Origin: an uncultured Gemmatimonadales bacterium
Lineage (GTDB): Bacteria; Gemmatimonadota; Gemmatimonadetes; Longimicrobiales; Gaopeijiaceae
DNA: 15,072 bases
Reading direction: 5' to 3'
Assembly: GCA_937982605.1 (NCBI GenBank)
Contig: CALJLC010000008.1
Coordinates: 1-15,072, forward strand
The first letter of the stretch is position 1, and every line of letters starts with the position of its first letter. Below the pieces are notes generated by a model. That model did not search any database, had not been told where the DNA came from, and saw only the letters and a list, made by a program, of their open reading frames with translations. Below, in pieces: positions 7,989 to 12,557 of the stretch. Position numbers and translations under genes: made by a program.

Positions 7989-8019
7989 AAAAACGGCCCT
8001 CCCCGTGGGGGAGAGCCGT
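7989..8019 (-). terminator. Intrinsic terminator of rpsU (- strand)
   Basis: ACGGC (7993-7997) pairs with GCCGT (8015-8019), one C/A mismatch follows, then CTCCCC (7999-8004) pairs with GGGGAG (8008-8013) around a GTG loop. Reading the - strand, the stem is followed by five U (complement of A 7989-7993), the classical layout, 22 bases after the rpsU stop. On the + strand there is no U run, so any termination of the AraC-type gene here would be weaker. Confidence 0.85.
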
Positions 8020-8041
8020 CTTCGGACGACGCGGGCTTCGG

Positions 8042-8236
8042 CTACGGCCGCTTGCGACGCTGCCGCCGCCGCTCACGACGAATGGCCGCCTCGCGCTTCC
8101 GCTTGCGCTGCGCGCTCGGCTTCTCGTAGTAGCGGCGCTTCCTGAGCTCCGAATAGAGACCGGACCGCTGCACCTTCCGCTTGAAGCGGCGCAGCGCGCG
8201 ATCGAGGCTCTCGTTGTCCTGAACGACGACTTCCAA
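8042..8236 (-). CDS. rpsU: 30S ribosomal protein bS21
   Basis: A small, very basic protein of 64 residues if started at TTG 8236. It matches bS21: NESLDRALRRFKRKVQRSG (8-26), LRKRRYYEKPSAQRKRK (31-47), and an Arg/Lys-rich tail. bS21 sits on the 30S platform beside the 16S 3' end and helps initiation. Start choice: the - strand upstream reads AAGGATGTGATCGCG then TTG. The first 12 bases match 11 of 12 of the full complement of the usual 16S tail (AAGGAGGTGATC), which puts TTG at an ideal distance and buries the GTG (8245, giving 67 residues) inside the SD. The ATG at 8247 is out of frame and followed at once by TGA. A clear terminator follows the gene. Confidence 0.9.
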   Translation of the reverse strand: MEVVVQDNESLDRALRRFKRKVQRSGLYSELRKRRYYEKPSAQRKRKREAAIRRERRRQRRKRP

Positions 8237-8239
8237 CGC

Positions 8240-8251
8240 GATCACATCCTT
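8240..8251 (-). promoter_or_regulatory. Extended Shine-Dalgarno of rpsU
   Basis: The - strand reads AAGGATGTGATC, differing by one base from the full anti-SD complement AAGGAGGTGATC. It decides the TTG start at 8236 and contains a start-stop pair (ATG at 8247 overlapping TGA) and the in-frame GTG at 8245. Confidence 0.7.
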
Positions 8252-8280
8252 GGGAAAAACCGTAGTGTCGAGCTTGTAAA

Positions 8281-8307
8281 GCTATACGCGCGCCCGAGGT
8301 GCGACAA
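8281..8307 (-). promoter_or_regulatory. Candidate rpsU promoter
   Basis: On the - strand TTGTCG (8307-8302) and TATAGC (8286-8281) lie 15 bases apart, which would start RNA near 8274 and leave a leader of about 38 bases. Box matches are moderate and the spacing is short, so this is tentative. Confidence 0.3.
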
Positions 8308-8312
8308 CGGGG

Positions 8313-8351
8313 CCGCCGTCGCGGTACTGGGTCCCCCACTACCGCCGTCGC
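8313..8351. repeat. Direct repeat and hairpin between rpsU and the A-B gene
   Basis: The 10-base word CCGCCGTCGC occurs at 8313-8322 and 8342-8351. Between them GCGGTA (8321-8326) and TACCGC (8340-8345), plus TGG/CCA, form a stem with one mismatch around a 5-base loop. It lies downstream of the - strand gene 8384-9061 and may act as its weak terminator; no U run follows on either strand. Confidence 0.35.
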
Positions 8352-8383
8352 CGCCCGGGGCGCTCCCGCGGCGGCCCGGGGCC

Positions 8384-9061
8384 TCACGGCAGACGGCCTT
8401 CCCGGTGCAGGGCGTGGGTGTAGCGCCGGTACGCCTCCGGATCCTCCAGGAAGTCGCGCGCCCACGTCTCGAAGTCCGGCAGCGGCAGCAGCCCCTCGAT
8501 GTGGTCGACGACCATGCGGGCGTACTGCACCCGGTCCCGCGCCCGGAAGTCGAGCCGCTGTCCCTCGAGGATGCGGTCGACGGCCTCCTCGAAGGCGTCG
8601 GTGTCCACGAGGCAGATGAGGTGCGAGACCTGGTCGATCCGGTACGACTCGTAGAGCGAGCGCAGCCGCTCGAGCTCGCCCGGGTCGGTGGGCAGCTCCC
8701 CCTCGGTCCACTCCCCCGCGATCGCCACCGCGTTCTCGGCCAGGAGCGTCCGGAAGCGCCCGCGCAGGTGCTCGGGCGGCGCGGTGCGGCCCGCCGTGTG
8801 GATCGCCGAGTCGAGGAGCCCGCGCAGGAGCGGCCGGCCGAGCCCGCGCGCCTTCTCGTGGATCTCCGCCTCGGACGCCTCCACGAAGATGTCCGTCGTG
8901 CGGACCTCGTCCTCGGGCACCTCGCTGTGGCTCGGCCGGAAGGAGAAGTAGCCGTGCCAGCGGTCCTCCCCCGTGGGGAACGTGACCAGGAAACAGGCCC
9001 ACCGGTCGTCTCCGTCGTCCAGGAAGGCGACGGACCGTCGACGTTCGTCGTGGATCGGCAC
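8384..9061 (-). CDS. Unrecognised two-domain protein, A-B order
   Basis: I do not recognise the family. The proposed start is GTG 9061, with a GGAGG about 11 bases upstream and a plausible promoter beyond; the frame stays open to 9340 but the extra part looks non-coding. The product is 225 residues and shows no signal peptide or membrane helix. Residues 5-88 (domain A) include DDGDDRWACFLVTF, DRWHGYFSFRPS, VRTTDIFVEASEAEI and LLRGLLDSAI. Residues 128-216 (domain B) include LERLRSLYESYRIDQVSHL and LLPLPDFETWARDFLEDPE. Both domains reappear in reverse order in the protein encoded at 10203-10793, and B alone at 11515-11841. An ATG at 9168 with a good SD lies in a different frame. Domain A looks like a beta-rich module with a terminal helix; domain B looks all-helical. 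Function is unknown. Confidence 0.65.
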   Translation of the reverse strand: MPIHDERRRSVAFLDDGDDRWACFLVTFPTGEDRWHGYFSFRPSHSEVPEDEVRTTDIFVEASEAEIHEKARGLGRPLLRGLLDSAIHTAGRTAPPEHLRGRFRTLLAENAVAIAGEWTEGELPTDPGELERLRSLYESYRIDQVSHLICLVDTDAFEEAVDRILEGQRLDFRARDRVQYARMVVDHIEGLLPLPDFETWARDFLEDPEAYRRYTHALHREGRLP

Positions 9062-9118
9062 GCGGGGGGCGGCCTCCGGCCTGTGTCGGATGTGCAAGCA
9101 GGGAGCGGGGTTACGAGG

Positions 9119-9147
9119 AAGATGGGTGCCCCGGGAGGGCGTTTCAA
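9119..9147 (-). promoter_or_regulatory. Candidate promoter of the A-B gene
   Basis: On the - strand TTGAAA (9147-9142, 5 of 6 to TTGACA) is followed after 17 bases by CATCTT (9124-9119, 3 of 6 to TATAAT). Transcription would begin near 9112, about 50 bases before the proposed GTG start. Confidence 0.35.
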
Positions 9148-9175
9148 GGCAGTCGGAGAGGCCCCCATTTTTTCC

Positions 9176-9205
9176 TTGCAGGCCCCGGAAAGCCGGGGTT
9201 ATCCT
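9176..9205 (+). promoter_or_regulatory. Candidate promoter with palindromic spacer
   Basis: TTGCAG (9176-9181) and TATCCT (9200-9205, 4 of 6 to TATAAT) are 18 bases apart. The spacer contains CCCCGG AAAG CCGGGG (9183-9198), a perfect 6-bp inverted repeat that could be an operator. It would direct RNA into the hairpin leader before the 9430 gene. Confidence 0.4.
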
Positions 9206-9220
9206 GAGAATCCGACATAG

Positions 9221-9295
9221 CCCGACCCCGAGGGGGTCGGGGTCCTTCACGGATTCCGAGAGCGTCTGCGGTCCTTCGGGGGTCGCGACGCTCTC
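9221..9295 (+). promoter_or_regulatory. Two-hairpin leader ahead of the 9430 gene
   Basis: Hairpin 1: CCCGACCCC (9221-9229) pairs perfectly with GGGGTCGGG (9233-9241) around GAG. Hairpin 2: GAGAGCGTC (9258-9266) pairs perfectly with GACGCTCTC (9287-9295); inside it a short imperfect stem is capped by C(UUCG)G at 9274-9279, a very stable tetraloop. No U run follows either hairpin. They may form a structured leader, an attenuator, or chance GC-rich pairing. Confidence 0.4.
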
Positions 9296-9429
9296 CGTCG
9301 CCCGGCCCCCGGCCCGGGCGGGGACGACCCGGAGAGGCACCTGCAGCTCAACACCCCCGCCGACGCCCGCCCGCCGTCTGCGAGCTACCGCTCACGGTCG
9401 CGGTCGTCCAGTACCGGGATCTCCACGAG

Positions 9430-10206
9430 ATGGACACGCCCGGCGGCCGCATCGAGGACATCGGCCTCGCGCTGGTCGTCGAGGGCCGATACGCGGCCAC
9501 GGCCGAGAGCCTGGATCTGGGCAGCGGGAGCCTCAAGGTGCTCGACCTCAGCACCGAGCTCGTCGTGCTGGACTGGGTCTACGAGCCGACCGTCGAGCAC
9601 GTGACGGAGCTGATCACCGCGTCGGCCGCCACGCACGACGACTCGGCCCTGCGCCACTACAGCCGGCGCCTCGGTCTCCGGATCCTGGAGCGCGTGGGCT
9701 TCGGGCCGCTCACCCGCCCGACCTTCCTGCGCGTCGGCTTCCGCGACATCTGCCGTGACCTGGACCTGCACGAGGGCACCTCGATCCGGCTCGTGCTCGG
9801 GCCCGGACGCCTCACGCGCGCGCACCTGGACTACGACGCCTGCGCGCTCGTCTTCCGGACCGCCATGCTCGATCCGGACATGCCGTTCGAGCACGCGCTC
9901 TCCGAGGCGTTCCCGATGGCCGAGCTTCGGCGCGAGGAGCCGACCGGGAGCGCGGACGCGATCGCCTATCACGTGCGCTTCGCGCTTCCCACCCGGCTGC
10001 ACGAGGCCCGCGCGGCGCTCGCGGGCATGCGTCGCGGCCTCGCCACCCTGGTCGCGCGCTTCGAGCCCGACCGCTACGTCTCGCTCGCCCGGCTCATGGA
10101 GACGTTCGGCGCGCGGGAAACGCTCGGCGGCCTCCGCATCTACGAGCCGAGCCAGAGGATCGTGGCCGTACCGCCTCCGGGCGCCGGCTCGCTCGCGGTC
10201 CATTGA
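9430..10206 (+). CDS. Unrecognised 258-residue protein, start uncertain
   Basis: I do not recognise this soluble, acidic protein. ATG 9430 is the only standard start codon between the last in-frame stop (9205-9207) and the body of the gene, yet the 18 codons before it (reading LPLTVAVVQYRDLHE just ahead of the Met) have AT-rich second positions and a strand-like pattern, so the true N-terminus may lie upstream. Residues 1-65 are beta-rich (GLALVVEGRYAATAESLDL, LKVLDLSTELVVLDWVYEP). Residues 75-215 are mixed: FRDICRDLDLHEGTSIRLVL, then HEARAALAGMRRGLATLVAR. It ends in TTGA overlap with the B-A gene, so the two are likely co-translated and functionally linked. No catalytic motif was recognised. 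Confidence 0.65.
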   Translation: MDTPGGRIEDIGLALVVEGRYAATAESLDLGSGSLKVLDLSTELVVLDWVYEPTVEHVTELITASAATHDDSALRHYSRRLGLRILERVGFGPLTRPTFLRVGFRDICRDLDLHEGTSIRLVLGPGRLTRAHLDYDACALVFRTAMLDPDMPFEHALSEAFPMAELRREEPTGSADAIAYHVRFALPTRLHEARAALAGMRRGLATLVARFEPDRYVSLARLMETFGARETLGGLRIYEPSQRIVAVPPPGAGSLAVH

Positions 10207-10793
10207 TCCGTTCGTGGAGTGATCCGCCCGAGCCCTCGCCGGCGCGGATCTCGGATCGGGTCGAGCCCGACGAGCGCGAGCTGCGCGAGGCGTACGCGGA
10301 CTACGCCGACCAGCAGGCGCGCCGCCTGGTGACGCTGCTGCCGCGCGAGGCGATCCGTCCGCTGTATCGCGCGGCGTCCCGGCACCCGTCGCTGCAGACC
10401 GTGCCGGACGATCCTCTCGCCAGGCTGGTCGCGTACTGCGCCACGCTCCTCCCCCTCCCCCCGTTCGAGGTCTGGCTCGAGGACGTGCGACGGTACCCCG
10501 ACGCCCACCTCGCCGAGCTCGACATGGCGCCGGACGCCCCGACCGCGGTCACGCCGAGGACGCTCGAGTCGCGTCGACTGCCGCGCGACGACGGCCGCTG
10601 GGTCGCCCGGCTGCGTGCGTACCGCGACGACGGCGCGTGGAAGGGCTTCATCGCCTTCGAGGACGAGACGTCGGGTGCGGTCCATCGCACGACGCCGATC
10701 TTCCGCGAGAGCGATCCGCGCGACCTCCGTCGACGCTTCCTCGGCTTCGAATCGGGAACGCTCGAAGCCTTCCTGCGGTCGACGCTGCCCTGA
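10203..10793 (+). CDS. Unrecognised two-domain protein, B-A order
   Basis: A 196-residue protein starting at TTG 10203, inside the stop region of the preceding gene (4-base TTGA overlap); no other in-frame start fits and there is no clear SD, so coupling is likely. Residues 22-106 match domain B: DERELREAYADYADQQARRL, then LLPLPPFEVWLEDVRRYPD (82-100). Residues 120-194 match domain A: DDGRWVARLRAYRDDG, AWKGFIAFEDETSG, HRTTPIFRESDPRDL and LEAFLRSTL. The same segments occur in the reverse order in the protein at 8384-9061. It appears soluble with no signal peptide. The stop codon forms part of an AT-rich 12-bp palindrome. Function is unknown; domain homology was judged by eye from several shared motifs in matching order within each domain. 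Confidence 0.7.
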   Translation: MIRSWSDPPEPSPARISDRVEPDERELREAYADYADQQARRLVTLLPREAIRPLYRAASRHPSLQTVPDDPLARLVAYCATLLPLPPFEVWLEDVRRYPDAHLAELDMAPDAPTAVTPRTLESRRLPRDDGRWVARLRAYRDDGAWKGFIAFEDETSGAVHRTTPIFRESDPRDLRRRFLGFESGTLEAFLRSTLP

Positions 10794-10818
10794 CGAATTT
10801 TTCGTAAAAAATTCGTCA
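10791..10818. repeat. AT-rich perfect 12-bp inverted repeat over the stop codon
   Basis: TGACGAATTTTT (10791-10802) pairs exactly with AAAAATTCGTCA (10807-10818) around CGTA; the first three bases are the stop codon of the B-A gene. It is AT-rich in a GC-rich genome. There is no U run after the stem on the + strand, so it is not a standard terminator. It could be a terminator variant, an operator or an mRNA-end hairpin. Confidence 0.7.
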
Positions 10819-10820
10819 CG

Positions 10821-10840
10821 GACCGGTCGCTCACCGGTGA
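10821..10840. repeat. Pair of adjacent ACCGGT palindromes
   Basis: GACCGGTC (10821-10828) and TCACCGGTGA (10831-10840) are perfect palindromes two bases apart, directly after the AT-rich inverted repeat. They could be protein-binding sites; chance is not excluded. Confidence 0.35.
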
Positions 10841-10957
10841 CGTGCGGGACCCCGAAAAGCCCTGCAATCGCTGGACTTTCGGCGGGCCGCGTCACGATGC
10901 GTTTACGCTGCGCACACCCTCGGGAACAGTTGGATTCTCCTCTTGTGGTCGATTTCT

Positions 10958-10980
10958 AAGTCGTTGTGGGACAATGACTT
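10958..10980. repeat. 10-bp hairpin or operator
   Basis: AAGTCGTTGT (10958-10967) pairs with ACAATGACTT (10971-10980) with one G-U wobble and a GGG loop. It overlaps the -35 box of the candidate promoter at 10968-10996, so it may be an operator rather than an RNA hairpin. No U run follows. Confidence 0.45.
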
Positions 10981-10996
10981 GCAAATTGCCTAAAAC
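10968..10996 (+). promoter_or_regulatory. Candidate promoter of the RHH-like gene
   Basis: GGGACA (10968-10973, 4 of 6) and TAAAAC (10991-10996, 4 of 6) are 17 bases apart. Transcription from here would give a leader of about 170 bases before ATG 11173. Confidence 0.3.
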
Positions 10997-11114
10997 TTCG
11001 TGTTCGGTGGCCGACAGGGGGTTGCGCTGCTCCCGGACGACCTTTAGTGTTCTCGGCATCGAGAGGTTGCTAGCGCCTCCCCCCCGCCGCCCTCGACGAC
11101 CAACGCGTCTCGAG

Positions 11115-11159
11115 CCTTCGGCACCCAAGAAAAGCCCAAACTTTTCCATCATCCGAAGG
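11115..11159 (+). promoter_or_regulatory. Two-helix leader RNA next to an RBS
   Basis: The outer stem CCTTCGG (11115-11121) with CCGAAGG (11153-11159) encloses the inner stem GAAAAG (11129-11134) with CTTTTC (11141-11146). The SD GAGG (11162-11165) follows 2 bases later. CACCC (11122-11126) can instead pair with GGGTG (11158-11162), which would break the outer stem and cover the edge of the SD. This looks like a possible translational switch, judged by eye only. Confidence 0.4.
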
Positions 11160-11172
11160 GTGAGGTGTGTCC

Positions 11173-11376
11173 ATGTGGGAGACGCGTTCCGTTCAGTTGT
11201 CCGTGCGACTGCCGCGCGACATCGCGGCACAGGCTGAAGAGGTTCAGGAATCCGATCCTGACTTCCTCAGCCGGATCGTGCTGTACGGGCTGACGCGTCG
11301 CTCGATCTATCGGCACCTGCGGGAGAACGACCAGGACGATTCGGCCCGCGCGGAGGTCGTGCCGGCGCAGCCCTGA
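11173..11376 (+). CDS. Small ribbon-helix-helix-like protein
   Basis: A 67-residue protein. ATG 11173 is preferred because GAGG lies 7 bases upstream; an in-frame GTG at 11167 would add two residues. The pattern fits an Arc/MetJ-type ribbon-helix-helix: a basic strand RSVQLSVRLPRDI (5-17), helix one AAQAEEVQES, then DPDFLSRIVLYGLTRRSI (28-45) as helix two, and a charged tail. RHH proteins bind DNA as dimers through the strand and commonly repress themselves or a neighbour. No toxin partner with a recognisable motif follows; the next gene encodes a stand-alone domain B protein after a structured spacer. The fold assignment is moderate because such short sequences give weak signals. Confidence 0.65.
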   Translation: MWETRSVQLSVRLPRDIAAQAEEVQESDPDFLSRIVLYGLTRRSIYRHLRENDQDDSARAEVVPAQP

Positions 11377-11385
11377 GTCGAAGCG

Positions 11386-11488
11386 CGCGGCAGGCCGAAG
11401 CGCGAAAGTGCTTGCGCCGCGGAGCCCCGAAGCGAGATCGTAGGCCGTCCGGACCCGGCTCCGGACTCGCCCGGTCGAGCCGGGGCTC
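11386..11488 (+). promoter_or_regulatory. Multi-helix structured spacer with competing stems
   Basis: Helix P1: CGCGGC (11386-11391) with GCCGCG (11416-11421), enclosing AAGCGC-GAAA-GTGCTT (11398-11413), a GNRA-capped stem with one wobble. P1 abuts P2: GAGCCCCG (11422-11429) with CGGGGCTC (11481-11488), which encloses GTCCGG/CCGGAC (11447-11452/11461-11466). P2 competes with CCCGGCTC/GAGCCGGG (11454-11461/11477-11484). P2 is followed by TTTC only, so termination would be weak. Another GTCCGG at 11495-11500 lies beside the SD of the next gene. It could be an attenuator, a small RNA or chance pairing in GC-rich DNA. Confidence 0.35.
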
Positions 11489-11514
11489 TTTCACGTCCGG
11501 CGGGAGGCACCGCA

Positions 11515-11841
11515 GTGGACGCGGGCAAGAAGGACTCGGACGAGCCGCTCCACGTCCTGCGCGCCAAGTACCACGACTACTGCTCGGCGCAGGTCGCGGA
11601 TCTCCTCGTCTACATGAGCCCCGACGAGATCTACCTGCTGGCCCACCGCGCCTATCGCGAGGAGGGCGGCGAGGGCGACATCTCGTACGCCGAGATGGTG
11701 CGCGTGGCCACCGACTGGCTCGCGCGCCGGGTGGCGCTCCCGCCCTTCGAGGTGTGGGTCGAGGACTACCGCCGTCACCCGGACCGCTACGAGGAATACC
11801 TCATGGGCCTCTGGGAAGCCGAGGTCGACGAGGACGTCTGA
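11515..11841 (+). CDS. Unrecognised stand-alone domain B protein
   Basis: A 108-residue acidic protein starting at GTG 11515 with a strong GGAGG SD 7 bases upstream. It consists almost wholly of domain B: LHVLRAKYHDYCSAQVADLL (12-31), PDEIYLLAHRAYREE (36-50), and the diagnostic ALPPFEVWVEDYRRHPDRY (74-92). The last segment closely matches PLPPFEVWLEDVRRYPDAH in the protein at 10203-10793 and PLPDFETWARDFLEDPEAY in the protein at 8384-9061. It appears all-helical and soluble, with no recognised catalytic residues. Conserved Trp, Pro and acidic/basic positions suggest a binding module. Its gene is convergent with ssb, 42 bases apart, with no clear terminator between them. Confidence 0.75.
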   Translation: MDAGKKDSDEPLHVLRAKYHDYCSAQVADLLVYMSPDEIYLLAHRAYREEGGEGDISYAEMVRVATDWLARRVALPPFEVWVEDYRRHPDRYEEYLMGLWEAEVDEDV

Positions 11842-11883
11842 GCCCGACCGGCCGTCCCGCCGACGCGGGCGCGAGGGGGTTCG

Positions 11884-12360
11884 CTAGAAGGGTAGATCGT
11901 CGTCCGGATCGTTCGACGAGCCGCCGCCCCCGCCTCCGGAGCGGCCGCCGCCCCCACCCCCGCCGTACCCCCCGCCGCCTCCGCCGTAGCCGCCCTCGTA
12001 GCCGCCGCCACCGCCACCGCCGCCCCCGCTGGAGCCGAGCATGACCATCTCGTTGACGACGATGTCGGTCCAGTACTTGGTGCCCTGGTCGCCTTCGGTC
12101 TGCGAGTACTCGACGCGACCCTCGACGTAGAGGCGGTCGCCCTTCTTCACCCACTGCTCGACGACGTCGACGAGGCGGCCGAAGAAGGTGAGGCGGTGCC
12201 ACTCGGTCTTCTCGTTCTTCTGACCGGTGTTGCGGTCGGTCCACGCCCGGTTCGTCGCCAGAGACAGCTTGGCGACGCGCGCGCCGGAGCCGGTGGCCCG
12301 GATCTCCGGATCGTTCCCGACGTTTCCGATCAGCATGACCTTGTTGAGCGACCGACTCAT
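11884..12360 (-). CDS. ssb: Single-stranded DNA-binding protein
   Basis: A 158-residue SSB starting at ATG 12360, where MSRSLNKVMLIGNVGNDPEI matches the family N-terminus; the frame extends upstream to 12438 but the extra residues are low-complexity, and GGGAG sits just before this ATG. The OB fold covers residues 1-108, with KTEWHRLTFFGRLVDVVEQW (51-70) and KKGDRLYVEGRVEY (72-85) containing the ssDNA-contacting aromatics. A Gly-rich linker (112-147) leads to the acidic tip DPDDDLPF (151-158), the docking site for partner proteins. It coats ssDNA in replication, recombination and repair. It is encoded divergently from the crotonase gene and stands apart from rpsF/rpsR, its common partners. 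Confidence 0.96.
   Translation of the reverse strand: MSRSLNKVMLIGNVGNDPEIRATGSGARVAKLSLATNRAWTDRNTGQKNEKTEWHRLTFFGRLVDVVEQWVKKGDRLYVEGRVEYSQTEGDQGTKYWTDIVVNEMVMLGSSGGGGGGGGGYEGGYGGGGGGYGGGGGGGRSGGGGGGSSNDPDDDLPF
11920..12027 (-). repeat. Low-complexity glycine-codon tract in ssb
   Basis: Residues 112-147 of SSB are nearly all Gly with occasional Tyr, Arg, Glu and Ser, encoded by repeated GGC/GGG codons (GCC/CCC on the + strand). The tract is prone to slippage and length variation; it forms the disordered linker. Confidence 0.85.
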
Positions 12361-12377
12361 CCGTGCTCCCGAGTGGG

Positions 12378-12398
12378 CGGCCGGACGCGCTCCGGCCG
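12378..12398 (-). promoter_or_regulatory. 8-bp hairpin in the ssb leader
   Basis: CGGCCGGA (12378-12385) pairs perfectly with TCCGGCCG (12391-12398) around CGCGC, ending 17 bases before the ssb ATG and just upstream of its SD. It could modulate ssb translation; GC-rich chance pairing is possible. Confidence 0.3.
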
Positions 12399-12461
12399 GG
12401 GGTGCGAAGGGGCCGGCGCGGGCCCTCGGAATCGGCATCGGGCCCCCCGGCGAAGGGGCGC

Positions 12462-12490
12462 AAGGTAAGGGGAGCAGGGGCGTTTTTCCA
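12462..12490 (-). promoter_or_regulatory. Candidate ssb promoter
   Basis: On the - strand TGGAAA (12490-12485, 4 of 6) and TACCTT (12467-12462, 3 of 6) are 17 bases apart. The leader would be about 95 bases and include the hairpin at 12378-12398. Confidence 0.3.
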
Positions 12491-12512
12491 TGTCGCCTCC
12501 GGCCGCTAGATT
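12484..12512 (+). promoter_or_regulatory. Candidate crotonase promoter
   Basis: TTTTCC (12484-12489, 3 of 6) and TAGATT (12507-12512, 4 of 6) are 17 bases apart, ending 45 bases before ATG 12558. Its -35 box overlaps that of the opposing ssb promoter candidate. Confidence 0.35.
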
Positions 12513-12557
12513 CTGCCCGTTCCGAGCGGGAAACCTCAGGAGGGAGAAGCGATCCGG

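Larger units (their letters stand above)
9062..9429. other. Divergent regulatory spacer between the A-B gene and the 9430 gene
   Basis: These 368 bases contain candidate promoters facing both ways, a palindromic promoter spacer, two strong hairpins in the presumed + strand leader, and about 54 bases (9376-9429) that look like coding sequence in frame with the 9430 gene although no ATG, GTG or TTG precedes them. Details are in the separate entries. Confidence 0.5.
10794..11172. other. 379-base spacer ahead of the small RHH-like gene
   Basis: This is the least GC-rich part of the window. I find no credible protein here: the open frames on both strands give basic, low-complexity translations with no motif. 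It holds the palindromes at 10791-10840, a hairpin at 10958-10980 overlapping a possible promoter, and a two-helix leader at 11115-11159. The rest shows nothing I can name. Confidence 0.5.

Noticed and set aside
8242..9168. - strand ORF starting at ATG 9168 with a good AAGGA SD
   Set aside because: It runs in a different frame from the domain A-B protein; only the latter frame shares motifs with the neighbouring genes. The SD-ATG could be a coincidence or a leader start.
9183..9198. CCCCGG-AAAG-CCGGGG as an intrinsic terminator
   Set aside because: No U run follows on either strand and it lies between promoter-like boxes, so operator is the better reading.
10842..11237. 131-codon + strand ORF in the long spacer
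   Set aside because: Basic, Cys/Arg/Pro-rich translation without motif, no SD, and it overlaps the RHH-like gene in another frame.
11167..11376. RHH-like gene plus the following gene as a toxin-antitoxin pair
   Set aside because: The following protein shows no toxin fold motif and belongs to the domain B family found in two other genes here; the genes are 138 bases apart rather than overlapping.
11422..11488. tRNA-like outline (7-bp end stem enclosing about 53 bases)
   Set aside because: No TTC-type T arm, no anticodon arm, and no U8/A9 equivalents; the size is too short.
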